From an uncultured Lachnospiraceae bacterium (GTDB lineage Bacteria; Bacillota; Clostridia; Lachnospirales; Lachnospiraceae): a stretch of 64,000 nt of DNA. Position numbers and translations under genes: made by a program. The notes under the pieces are model-generated. The model was given only the letters and a program-made list of their open reading frames with translations, ran no database searches and was not told the origin of the DNA. The DNA lies in NCBI GenBank assembly GCA_900544685.1, contig UQWA01000005.1, positions 1 through 64,000 on the forward strand. The letters run 5' to 3'. Positions within the stretch are counted from its first letter, which is position 1, and each line of letters opens with the position of its first letter. This document shows positions 33,621-42,093 of this stretch, piece after piece.

Positions 33621-34640
33621 ATGAAAAAGAAAGTATTCACAAGTGTAGCAGTTATGGCAGCAATTACATCCGCAATGGCAGCAACCGCAATGGCAGAAGA
33701 TTACAAGGTAGGGATTGTACAGTATGTAGATGATGCATCTCTGAATCAAATCACAGAGAACATTGAAAAAGAACTGGATGCCAAGGCAGAAGAATTGGGA
33801 GTTACATTTAATTATGCAGATTATTTCTCTAATGCCCAGGCAGATTCTTCCGTACTGAATCAGATCGCATCGGATCTTATGGCAGATCAGGTTGACGTGG
33901 TAGTTGCAATTGCCACACCGGTAGCTATGGTTATGCAGTCTGCAACAGAAGATACCGATATTCCAGTGATCTTTTCGGCAGTATCCGATCCGGTAGGGGC
34001 AGGTCTGGTAGCATCTATGGATGCTCCTGGTGGGAACATCACAGGTACTTCCGATGCATTGGATACGGCAACCATTATGAAGCTGATGCTGGCAGCAAAT
34101 CCGGATTTGAAGAAAGTGGGACTTCTTTATGATACCGCACAGGATTCTTCTCAGAATGCCATCCAGGATGCTATTGCATTCTGTGAGGAAAATGGTATAG
34201 AATATGAGGAAAAGACAGGTTCTACTACCGATGATGTGATCCTGGCTGCACAGTCGCTGATTGCAGACGGAGTAGAAGCAGTTTTCACCCCAACCGACAA
34301 TACCATCATGACAGCAGAACTTTCTATCTATGAACTGCTCAATGATGCAGGAATACCACACTATACAGGTGCAGATTCCTTCGCACTGAATGGAGCATTC
34401 TGCGGATACGGTGTAGATTATGCGAACCTTGGAGTGGCTACAGCAGATATGGTGGCAGAAGTGCTGACAGGGGATGTGAATGTAGCAGAAACTCCGGTGC
34501 AGACCTTTGACAATGGTATTGCAACCGTAAATACAGAGACCTGTGAAGCCATTGGATTTGATCTGGATACCATCAAAGAAGCGTTCAGTGATTACTGCAC
34601 AGATTTTGTAGAGATTCAGACAGCAGAAAGCTTTGAATAA
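33621..34640 (+). CDS. trpX: TrpX-type ABC substrate-binding protein
   Basis: The 339-residue receptor belongs to the ABC sugar/amino-acid binding group PF04392 that includes the tryptophan receptor TrpX. A signal peptide of about 26 residues ends in AMAATAMAED; the mature part begins YKVGIVQYVDDASLNQI, followed by VDVVVAIATPVAM and PVIFSAVSDPVGAGLV, all typical. No lipobox Cys is present. ATG at 33621 has an AAGGAG site. Control by a Trp T-box makes tryptophan the likely ligand. Confidence 0.9.
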   Translation: MKKKVFTSVAVMAAITSAMAATAMAEDYKVGIVQYVDDASLNQITENIEKELDAKAEELGVTFNYADYFSNAQADSSVLNQIASDLMADQVDVVVAIATPVAMVMQSATEDTDIPVIFSAVSDPVGAGLVASMDAPGGNITGTSDALDTATIMKLMLAANPDLKKVGLLYDTAQDSSQNAIQDAIAFCEENGIEYEEKTGSTTDDVILAAQSLIADGVEAVFTPTDNTIMTAELSIYELLNDAGIPHYTGADSFALNGAFCGYGVDYANLGVATADMVAEVLTGDVNVAETPVQTFDNGIATVNTETCEAIGFDLDTIKEAFSDYCTDFVEIQTAESFE

Positions 34641-34722
34641 AAATAAGAAAAAAGATTCACAAACACTTCCGGGCTTTGGTCCGGAAGTTGTGCTGATTAA
34701 AGAAGGATAAAGGAGAAAGAAC

Positions 34723-35664
34723 ATGTTTATTACGTGGTCCCTGATACAGAGTGCGCTGGAACTGGGTATTATATATGGAATCATTGCCCTGGCATTATTC
34801 CTGACCTATTCCATGTTGAATGTCTGTGACCTGTCAACAGACGGATGTTATACAATGGGAGCAGCAGCAGGTGCGGTAGTGGCACTGGCAGGTCATCCAT
34901 TTCTTGCATTGTTTGCAGCAATGGGAACCGGAGTCCTGTCCGGGCTGGTGAATGCATTTTTACAGACGAAGATGAAAGTGGAGAGTATGCTTGCCGGAAT
35001 CATTGTGAATACCGGACTTTATACGGTAAATATCTGTATCATGGGAAAGTCCAATTTAAACATGAATACCACCGAGACGGTATTCTCCATGATGAAAGAT
35101 CTGACCAAGGATACTTTTCTAGAGAGTTACAGTAAGATGATTGTGGCGCTGATTTTTCTGGTGATCATTGCCATACTGCTTGCACTGTTCCTTGGAACAA
35201 GACTGGGATTATCGATTCGTGCAACCGGAAATAATATTGCCATGGTAAAAAGTTCATCCATCAACCCGGCGATGACTACCACTGTGGGCTTATGTATTGG
35301 CGGTGCTATGACGGCGCTGGCAGGATGTCTTCTGGGAGAATATCAGAAGTCTGTGGACGTGAATATGGGAACTGGCATGGTTACCGTAGCACTGGCATCT
35401 TTGATTATCGGAGAGACTATATTTGGAAGAAAAAATATCAAAGTGAGAATCGTGGGAGTCATCATCGGTTCCTGTCTCTATCGTGTGATCGTGGCAATTG
35501 CGCTGAGATTTAATCTGCCGGCATCGGCACTGAAACTGGTTTCCGCATTGATTGTTGCCATTGCCATATCGATTCCGGCAATCAAGGAGATTATTGCCCT
35601 GCAGAAAACAAAACATGCAGCAATGCTTCGGCACAGAGAATTATATCAGAAGGGAGGCAGATAA
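34723..35664 (+). CDS. trpY: TrpY-type ABC permease
   Basis: The 313-residue permease has eight or so hydrophobic segments and the family's LALFLTYSMLNVCDLSTDG stretch plus NTGLYTVNICIMG and MTALAGCLLGEYQKS. It partners TrpX and TrpZ. ATG at 34723 has AAAGGAG. A hairpin ACTTCCGG/CCGGAAGT without a T run sits between trpX and this gene and might stabilise the trpX message. Confidence 0.9.
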   Translation: MFITWSLIQSALELGIIYGIIALALFLTYSMLNVCDLSTDGCYTMGAAAGAVVALAGHPFLALFAAMGTGVLSGLVNAFLQTKMKVESMLAGIIVNTGLYTVNICIMGKSNLNMNTTETVFSMMKDLTKDTFLESYSKMIVALIFLVIIAILLALFLGTRLGLSIRATGNNIAMVKSSSINPAMTTTVGLCIGGAMTALAGCLLGEYQKSVDVNMGTGMVTVALASLIIGETIFGRKNIKVRIVGVIIGSCLYRVIVAIALRFNLPASALKLVSALIVAIAISIPAIKEIIALQKTKHAAMLRHRELYQKGGR

Positions 35665-35665
35665 C

Positions 35666-36469
35666 ATGTTAAAACTGATGGATATTTGCAAGACCTTCAA
35701 TAAAGGAACGGTAAATGAAAAAACAGCACTGAATCACCTGAATCTGGAAGTAAAAGACGGTGATTTTATTACCATTATCGGTTCCAACGGAGCCGGCAAG
35801 TCTACCATGTTTAATGCTATATGCGGCGGCTTTTATGTTGATGAGGGGTTCGTGGAACTGGATGGACAGGATATTACTTTCCTTCCGGAACATAAGAGAG
35901 CAAAATATATCGGTCATCTGTTTCAGGATCCGATGAAGGGTACAGCACCGAATATGACCATTGAAGAGAATATTGCGATTGCCTATCTTCGGACATCTAC
36001 CAGTCAGAATGCTTTCTTAAGCAGAGTATCCAGAAAAGAAAAAGAACAGTTCCGTGAGCGTCTGGCAGTGTTGAATATGGGGCTGGAAGACCGTATGAAG
36101 CAACCGGTAGGGCTCTTATCCGGTGGACAGCGTCAGGCACTGACACTTCTGATGGCAACTATGGTACCGCCCAAACTGCTGCTGCTGGATGAACATACGG
36201 CGGCACTGGATCCGGCTACAGCAGATAAAGTACTGGATCTGACCAAGAAGATTGTAAAAGAAAATCACCTGTCATGCCTGATGATTACCCATAATATGCA
36301 TTCTGCACTGGAACTGGGAAATCGGACACTGATGATGGACAGCGGAAGAATCATTCTGGATATTGAAGGAAAGGAAAGAGACGGACTGACAGTGGACGGA
36401 CTTCTGGAGAAATTCAATACAGGCGCCGGAAAAGAACTGGACAATGACCGAATTCTTTTCTCGAAGTAA
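35666..36469 (+). CDS. trpZ: TrpZ-type ABC ATPase
   Basis: The 267-residue ATPase shows GSNGAGKST (Walker A), LLSGGQRQALTLLMA (signature) and LLLLDEHTAALDP (Walker B with His in place of the usual Pro, as in this subfamily). ATG at 35666, three bases after the trpY stop region, has AGGGAGG; the longer frame is trpY shadow. It completes the importer. Confidence 0.92.
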   Translation: MLKLMDICKTFNKGTVNEKTALNHLNLEVKDGDFITIIGSNGAGKSTMFNAICGGFYVDEGFVELDGQDITFLPEHKRAKYIGHLFQDPMKGTAPNMTIEENIAIAYLRTSTSQNAFLSRVSRKEKEQFRERLAVLNMGLEDRMKQPVGLLSGGQRQALTLLMATMVPPKLLLLDEHTAALDPATADKVLDLTKKIVKENHLSCLMITHNMHSALELGNRTLMMDSGRIILDIEGKERDGLTVDGLLEKFNTGAGKELDNDRILFSK

Positions 36470-36477
36470 GGAGTTAT

Positions 36478-36969
36478 ATGAATTATCATAATATTACCAG
36501 AGATGACATGTTAAATGGAGACGGGCTGCGGGTAGTGCTCTGGGTATCGGGCTGCGAACATCATTGCAAAGGATGTCAGAATCCTGTAACCTGGGATCCG
36601 CAGGACGGTGTGTTGTTTGACCGGGAGGCGGAAGAAGAGATTTTCAGGGAACTGGAAAAAAGCTATATATCCGGTATTACTTTCAGTGGCGGAGATCCCC
36701 TGCTGCCTTCTAATGAACCGGAGATCACCAGGCTGGCAAAAGAGATCCGTCACAGATTTCCCAAAAAAACGATCTGGCTTTATACCGGTTATACCTGGGA
36801 ACAGGTGGAGGAAAAAGAAGTGGTGAAGGATCTGGATGTGCTGGTGGATGGAACATATGTGGAAGAGTTGAAAAATACACAGCTTCACTGGAGAGGCAGT
36901 GCCAACCAGCGAGTGATTGATGTACAGGAGAGCCTGAGAACCGGACAGATTATATTACACGACGAATAG
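36478..36969 (+). CDS. nrdG: Anaerobic ribonucleotide reductase activase
   Basis: The 163-residue radical SAM activase makes the glycyl radical on NrdD. CEHHCKGC gives the cluster cysteines from residue 26, and TFSGGDPL binds SAM. NrdD itself is not in the window. The start is eight bases after the transporter operon and it is followed by dut, so the pair serves deoxynucleotide supply. Confidence 0.93.
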   Translation: MNYHNITRDDMLNGDGLRVVLWVSGCEHHCKGCQNPVTWDPQDGVLFDREAEEEIFRELEKSYISGITFSGGDPLLPSNEPEITRLAKEIRHRFPKKTIWLYTGYTWEQVEEKEVVKDLDVLVDGTYVEELKNTQLHWRGSANQRVIDVQESLRTGQIILHDE

Positions 36970-36977
36970 GAGAGTAT

Positions 36978-37421
36978 ATGAAGCATACAGAAAAGATACA
37001 GATTAAATATTTTTCAGACAAGATTGAGCATCTGCGTTATATCGACGGTAAGTCCGATTGGATTGACCTGCGGGCGGCAGAGGATGTGGTGTTAAAAGCC
37101 GGAGAATTTAAACTGATCCCTCTGGGAATTGCTATGAAGCTGCCGGAAGGATATGAGGCACATGTGGTGCCGAGAAGTTCTACTTTTAAGAATTTTGGTG
37201 TCATTCAGACCAATCATTATGGTGTGATTGATGAGTCTTACTGTGGAGACAATGACCAGTGGTTTGTGCCGGTCTTAGCTATGCGTGACACAGAGATTCA
37301 TGTAAATGACCGGATCTGTCAGTTCCGCATTATGGAACATCAGCCGGTGATTGAATTCGAAGAAACGGAAAAACTGGAAGAAACAGACCGTGGCGGATTC
37401 GGAAGTACCGGAAAGGCATAG
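36978..37421 (+). CDS. dut: dUTP diphosphatase
   Basis: The 147-residue protein is a trimeric dUTPase: WIDLRAAED (motif 1), PRSSTFKNFGV (motif 2), GVIDESYCGD (motif 3), DRICQFRI (motif 4) and DRGGFGSTG (motif 5) are all present in order. It hydrolyses dUTP to dUMP, keeping uracil out of DNA and feeding thymidylate synthesis. It starts eight bases after nrdG. Confidence 0.94.
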   Translation: MKHTEKIQIKYFSDKIEHLRYIDGKSDWIDLRAAEDVVLKAGEFKLIPLGIAMKLPEGYEAHVVPRSSTFKNFGVIQTNHYGVIDESYCGDNDQWFVPVLAMRDTEIHVNDRICQFRIMEHQPVIEFEETEKLEETDRGGFGSTGKA

Positions 37422-37422
37422 A

Positions 37423-37451
37423 TTGACAAAAAGAGCAAAAAAAGATATACT
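37423..37451 (+). promoter_or_regulatory. Promoter of cobalamin riboswitch
   Basis: TTGACA (37423-37428), a 17-base spacer and TATACT (37446-37451). It begins two bases after the dut stop. Confidence 0.8.
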
Positions 37452-37457
37452 CTTTTT

Positions 37458-37648
37458 TAGGTTTGTTATACTGGGAAGCGGGGTGCAAATCCTCCACAAG
37501 TCCGTTACTGTAAAAGTCAGAGACCGGGACAGACTGAAATCGTTCATGAGGCTGCGGCAACCGGTTCTCAGAACGTATGATTATTTTATTTTTTAGAAAA
37601 TCAGATACTGTCGTTGTCATTTAATATGCCAGCGGCAGTATTTTTTTG
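37458..37648 (+). promoter_or_regulatory. Cobalamin riboswitch with terminator
   Basis: The B12-box region is clear: GGGAAGCGGGGTGCAAATCC, then CCGTTACTGTAAAAGTCAGAGACC, with the closing stem further on. A terminator follows: ATACTGTCGTTG (37605-37616) pairs with CAGCGGCAGTAT (37630-37641) by Watson-Crick and G-U pairs, then seven Ts. Cobalamin binding should stop transcription of the following biosynthetic operon. Confidence 0.88.
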
Positions 37649-37659
37649 GAGACGGATTC

Positions 37660-38811
37660 ATGGAACATAAGAATGGTCTGGAAGACTGTTATGTCATTAA
37701 AAACAGTAAAAAATTACAATGTGGGTATACCACGGGTTCCTGTGCGGCAGCTGCGGCAAAAGCAGCCACATCTATGTTGCTTTTACAGAAAAAACTGACA
37801 GAAGTGGATCTGATGACGCCAAAAGGCATTCTGCTGCATCTGCTTCCGGAGGATGTTTCTCTGGAAAAAGAGCAGGCAGTCTGTGCAGTGCGTAAGGATG
37901 GGGGAGATGACCCGGATGCTACTCATGGATTGTTGGTTTATGCATCCGTCAGGAAAAGCAGTACACCGGGAGTGCAGATTGACGGTGGTAGAGGTGTCGG
38001 CAGGGTGACAAAAAAAGGTCTGTGGCAGCCTGTGGGAGAAGCGGCCATTAACCGGGTTCCAAGAGAGATGATACGGGAGGCAGTGCAGTCTGTATGTGAA
38101 GATCTGGACTATGCCGGAGGAATCTCAGTGGTGATCTCGGTACCTGGCGGTGAGGAAGTGGCGAAGAAGACCTTTAACCCAAGACTTGGTATAGAGGGAG
38201 GCATATCCATTCTGGGAACCAGTGGTATTGTGGTACCTATGAGTGAAGCAGCACTGATTGCCAGCATTCGGCTGGAGATGGAGATGCGTCATGCGAACGG
38301 AGACGAATATCTGATTATTACACCGGGCAATTACGGAGAAGATTTCCTGCGTGAGCATGTGGAGATTGATCTGAAGAATTCCATGAAATGCAGTAACTAT
38401 GTGGGAGAGACGCTGGACATGGCTGTGGAGATGGGCGTAAAAGGCATTCTCTTTATTGCACATATCGGAAAGTTTATCAAGGTGTCCGGAGGAATTATGA
38501 ATACCCACTCCCGTCATGCAGACAGCCGCGCGGAACTGATGACAGCGGCTGCCATTCGTGCAGGAGCAGATCTGGAGACTGCAAGACGGCTTCTGGATAC
38601 CATCACGACAGAAGAAGCCATCGATATCTTGAATGAAAAGAATCTGACGAATCAGGTGATGAAACTGGTGACAGAGAAGATTCATTATTATTTACAGCAC
38701 CGATGCGGGGGTGCACTTGAGACAGAGGCAGTTATTTTTTCCAATGCCCATGGATATCTGGGAGAGACAGAAGGGGCTGAGGAGATGCTAAAGAGATTTA
38801 TAGTAAAATAA
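37660..38811 (+). CDS. cbiD: Cobalt-precorrin-5B C1-methyltransferase
   Basis: The 383-residue CbiD methylates C1 in the anaerobic route. The N-terminal GYTTGSCAAAAAKAA is diagnostic, as are the NPRLGIEGGISILGTSGIV and HIGKFIKVSGGIMNTHS stretches. It leads the operon directly after the riboswitch, with a GGAG site. Length is normal. Confidence 0.95.
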   Translation: MEHKNGLEDCYVIKNSKKLQCGYTTGSCAAAAAKAATSMLLLQKKLTEVDLMTPKGILLHLLPEDVSLEKEQAVCAVRKDGGDDPDATHGLLVYASVRKSSTPGVQIDGGRGVGRVTKKGLWQPVGEAAINRVPREMIREAVQSVCEDLDYAGGISVVISVPGGEEVAKKTFNPRLGIEGGISILGTSGIVVPMSEAALIASIRLEMEMRHANGDEYLIITPGNYGEDFLREHVEIDLKNSMKCSNYVGETLDMAVEMGVKGILFIAHIGKFIKVSGGIMNTHSRHADSRAELMTAAAIRAGADLETARRLLDTITTEEAIDILNEKNLTNQVMKLVTEKIHYYLQHRCGGALETEAVIFSNAHGYLGETEGAEEMLKRFIVK

Positions 38812-38837
38812 TTAGAGAACAGATACAGGAGGGAAAT

Positions 38838-39521
38838 ATGAAGGGAAAGTTATATGGAATCGGAATCGGACCGGGAGATCCGGAATTACTGACACTGAAG
38901 GCAGTACGCCTGATACGGGAGGCAGATGTGATTGCCGTACCTGGAAAGGTAAAGACAGAGACGGTGGCTTATCAGATTACGGTGCAGGCTGTACCGGAGA
39001 TCGCAGAGAAGGAATGTCTGGAAGTATATTACCCGATGTCCAAAGATCCGGAGGTTCTGGAAAGATGTCATACGGAAGCTGCCATGCAGATTGAGGCCGT
39101 ATTAAAAGAGGGAAAGAATGTAGCATTTCTGACACTGGGAGATACCAGCGTATATTCTACTTATTTGTATGTGCATACCAAGATTATGGAAATGGGATAT
39201 GAAGCTGAGATTGTCAGCGGTATCACGTCGTTCTGTGCAGTGGCTGCCAGACTGAACATCGGACTGGTGGAAAAGGCTGAGGAACTGCATGTGATTCCTG
39301 CCTCTTATCAGATTGAAGAAGCGTTAAAGCTGAAGGGAACAAAAGTCCTTATGAAGGCTGCCAGCAAAATGGGAGAAGTGAAAAAGATGCTCATGGAATG
39401 CGGTCAGGATGTGGTTATGATCGAGAACTGCGGAATGCCAGGAGAGAAGATTCACAGATCTGCGGAAGAGATCCCGGAAGATGCAAGTTACTATTCACTG
39501 ATTATTGTAAAGGAGAAATAA
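38838..39521 (+). CDS. cbiL: Precorrin-2 C20-methyltransferase
   Basis: The 227-residue enzyme adds a methyl at C20 of cobalt-factor II. GIGIGPGDPELLTLKA is the first conserved SAM site of the tetrapyrrole methylase fold, followed by TLGDTSVYSTYLY and ITSFCAVAARL, which mark CbiL among its relatives. GGAGG site 27 bases after cbiD. Confidence 0.93.
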   Translation: MKGKLYGIGIGPGDPELLTLKAVRLIREADVIAVPGKVKTETVAYQITVQAVPEIAEKECLEVYYPMSKDPEVLERCHTEAAMQIEAVLKEGKNVAFLTLGDTSVYSTYLYVHTKIMEMGYEAEIVSGITSFCAVAARLNIGLVEKAEELHVIPASYQIEEALKLKGTKVLMKAASKMGEVKKMLMECGQDVVMIENCGMPGEKIHRSAEEIPEDASYYSLIIVKEK

Positions 39522-39522
39522 G

Positions 39523-40281
39523 ATGATTCATTTCGTAGGAGCCGGATCAGGAGCACCGGATTTAATTACATTAAGAGGAAAGACATTTCTGGAGCAGGCA
39601 GATGTGATCATTTATGCAGGATCATTGGTGAATCCTCAGCTTTTGGATTATGCAAAAGAAGGATGTCAGATTTACAACAGTGCTAAGATGACCCTGGAAG
39701 AAGTGCTGGATGTGATGTTTGCAGCAGAAGAAGAGAAAAAGATGACTGTACGGCTTCATACCGGAGATCCATGTCTGTATGGTGCCATCCGTGAACAGAT
39801 GGATGTGCTGGACGAAAAAGGTATCGAGTATGATTACACACCGGGTGTCAGCTCTTTCTGCGGAGCGGCATCTGCCCTGAATCTGGAATATACTCTTCCA
39901 GATGTGTCGCAGACGGTGATCATTACCAGAATGGCAGGACGGACACCGGTACCGGAAAAAGAAGAGATTGCCAAACTGGCATCTCATAGAGCAACGATGG
40001 TAGTATTCTTAAGTACCGGACTGCTGGAACAGCTCTCAGAGCGTCTGATTGCAGGCGGATATACGGCAGATACTCCGGCAGCCATTGTCTATAAGGCTAC
40101 CTGGGAAGATGAGAAAGCATTTGTCTGCACTGTAGGTACTCTTGCGGAGACGGCGAAGAAGAACAATATTACTAAGACTGCCCTGATGATTATCGGAGAT
40201 GTAGTGACACACAGCCACTATAACCGTTCCGAATTGTACAATCCGGCATTTACTACAGAGTTTCGTGAGGCAACCAAATGA
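39523..40281 (+). CDS. cbiF: Cobalt-precorrin-4 C11-methyltransferase
   Basis: The 252-residue methylase has FVGAGSGAPDLITLRG, YAGSLV, LHTGDPCLYGAI and TPGVSSFCGAA, all typical of CbiF/CobM. It starts two bases after cbiL with a GGAG site inside the cbiL end and overlaps cbiG by four bases. Confidence 0.95.
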   Translation: MIHFVGAGSGAPDLITLRGKTFLEQADVIIYAGSLVNPQLLDYAKEGCQIYNSAKMTLEEVLDVMFAAEEEKKMTVRLHTGDPCLYGAIREQMDVLDEKGIEYDYTPGVSSFCGAASALNLEYTLPDVSQTVIITRMAGRTPVPEKEEIAKLASHRATMVVFLSTGLLEQLSERLIAGGYTADTPAAIVYKATWEDEKAFVCTVGTLAETAKKNNITKTALMIIGDVVTHSHYNRSELYNPAFTTEFREATK

Positions 40282-41336
40282 GACTGGCGGTGATCAGTTT
40301 TACCCAGCATGGGAGCAGGCTGAATCAGATGGTCAGCCAGGCACTGTCTCTTCAGGGATATGACTGTGACAGTTATGCCATAAAGAAATACGCATCCATG
40401 TACGGACTGAAGGACCTGGAGAAGCCATTGCAGGAATGGACCGGTGAGATGTTTACAGACAAAGACGGGATTCTGTTTATCGGAGCTGCCGGGATTGCCG
40501 TGCGCAGCATTGCTCCTTTTGTACAGAGCAAGACTAAGGATCCTGCCATTGTGGTGATGGATGAGAAAGGTGTGTTTGCCATATCACTGATGTCCGGACA
40601 TCTGGGAGGAGCTAACGAGCTGACTGGTGTTCTTGCCAATCTGACCGGTGCTATTCCGGTGATTACCACGGCAACGGACGTGAACGGCCGTTTGGCCGTC
40701 GATGTGTTTGCCCGGAAAAACGGACTGTATATTTCCAATATGAAGTATGCAAAGGAGATCTCAGCAGATGTGCTGGACGAAAAGAAGATCGGCCTGTATT
40801 CAGATTATCCGGTGATTGGCAGGATCCCGGAAGAACTGCAGGTATGGGATCCGAAAGAAGTATTTGAAGGAACCAATGGTATCTGCATTTCTGTGTATGA
40901 CAACAGGGAACCTTATAAGCAGACTCTGCATTTGATTCCGAAGATTCTGGTTGCAGGTGTAGGATGCAAAAAGGGAACAACGGCAGACCGGATTAAAGAA
41001 AAAATACGGAAAGTACTGGCACAGCATCATATTTCAGAGAAGAGTATCTGTATGTTGGCAAGCATTGATCTGAAGGCAGAAGAAGCAGGTCTGATACAGG
41101 CTGCCAGAGAGTTGGATGCGGAATTTGTGACATACTCAGCGGAAGAATTACAGAAGGTAAAGGGCGATTTTACAGAATCTGCATTTGTGGCATCAGTCAC
41201 AGGTGTGTCCAATGTATGTGAGAGAAGTGCAGTACTTGGCAGTGATTATGGAGTACTGCTCTGTCCGAAGACGGCAGAGGATGGCGTAACCGTAGCACTG
41301 GCAGTGAAAGAATATATGATTGACTTTACCCTATAA
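40278..41336 (+). CDS. cbiG: Cobalt-precorrin-5A hydrolase
   Basis: The 352-residue CbiG opens the lactone and releases acetaldehyde. Recognisable regions are the N-terminal LFIGAAGIAVRSIAPF, then SGHLGGANELT and ITTATDVNGRLAVD in the middle, and GVGCKKGTTAD in the C-terminal domain. Acetaldehyde is a by-product of this step, which could in principle be a Mop-like enzyme substrate, but nothing links the two loci. Confidence 0.94.
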   Translation: MRLAVISFTQHGSRLNQMVSQALSLQGYDCDSYAIKKYASMYGLKDLEKPLQEWTGEMFTDKDGILFIGAAGIAVRSIAPFVQSKTKDPAIVVMDEKGVFAISLMSGHLGGANELTGVLANLTGAIPVITTATDVNGRLAVDVFARKNGLYISNMKYAKEISADVLDEKKIGLYSDYPVIGRIPEELQVWDPKEVFEGTNGICISVYDNREPYKQTLHLIPKILVAGVGCKKGTTADRIKEKIRKVLAQHHISEKSICMLASIDLKAEEAGLIQAARELDAEFVTYSAEELQKVKGDFTESAFVASVTGVSNVCERSAVLGSDYGVLLCPKTAEDGVTVALAVKEYMIDFTL

Positions 41337-41361
41337 ATAAACAGACAGAGAGGAAAATACA

Positions 41362-42093
41362 ATGAGCAAAATCTATGTAGTGGGAATTGGCCCGGGAGCA
41401 TATGAACAGATGACAATGAGGGCGGCCAATGCATTAAGAAGCTGTGATACCATTGTGGGATATACGGTATATGTGGAACTGGTGAGAGAACATTTCGCAG
41501 ATAAAGAGTTCCTGACCACTCCGATGAAAAAAGAAGTGGATCGTTGCCGTCTGGCATTTGAGGAAGCTGCCAAAGGAAAGAATGTGGCAATGATCTGCAG
41601 TGGTGATGCAGGAGTATATGGCATGTCCGGACTGATGCTGGAGATCGGAACAGAATATCCACAGATTGAAGTAGAAGTGATTCCAGGTGTGACAGCAGCC
41701 ACAGGAGGCGCTGCAGTACTTGGGGCACCACTGATTCATGATTTTTGTCTGATCAGTTTAAGTGACCTGTTGACTCCATGGGAAAAGATTGAAAAACGTC
41801 TGGTACTGGCATCAGAAGCAGATTTTGTAATCTGTCTCTACAATCCGTCCAGTAAGAAACGTCATGATTATTTACAGAAAGCCTGTGATCTGTGCATGCA
41901 GCATAAGTCACCGGACACAGTATGTGGTATCGTATTGAATATCGGCAGAGAGGGCGAGACCATGAAGGTGATGACCTTAAAAGAACTGCGTGATACACAG
42001 GTGGATATGTTTACTACAGTATTTATCGGTAACTCACAGACAAAAGAGATCGGTGGCAGAATGGTAACACCAAGGGGATATAAGAATGTCTAG
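41362..42093 (+). CDS. cbiH: Cobalt-factor III C17-methyltransferase
   Basis: The 243-residue enzyme contracts the ring and methylates C17. It has VVGIGPGAYEQMTMRA, CSGDAGVYGMSGLMLE, ATGGAAVLGAPL, and LYNPSSKKRHDYL, typical of CbiH/CobJ. Ribosome site AGAGAGG. It overlaps the next gene by eight bases. Confidence 0.94.
   Translation: MSKIYVVGIGPGAYEQMTMRAANALRSCDTIVGYTVYVELVREHFADKEFLTTPMKKEVDRCRLAFEEAAKGKNVAMICSGDAGVYGMSGLMLEIGTEYPQIEVEVIPGVTAATGGAAVLGAPLIHDFCLISLSDLLTPWEKIEKRLVLASEADFVICLYNPSSKKRHDYLQKACDLCMQHKSPDTVCGIVLNIGREGETMKVMTLKELRDTQVDMFTTVFIGNSQTKEIGGRMVTPRGYKNV

Noticed and set aside
33582..34784. A 400-codon open frame on the minus strand, rich in Cys and Ile
   Set aside because: It is antisense to the whole TrpX-type gene, has no ribosome site and its composition mirrors the codon use of the real gene.
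40278..41336. Functional link between acetaldehyde from CbiG and Mop
   Set aside because: Chemically possible, but the loci are 25 kb apart under different control and nothing in the sequence connects them.
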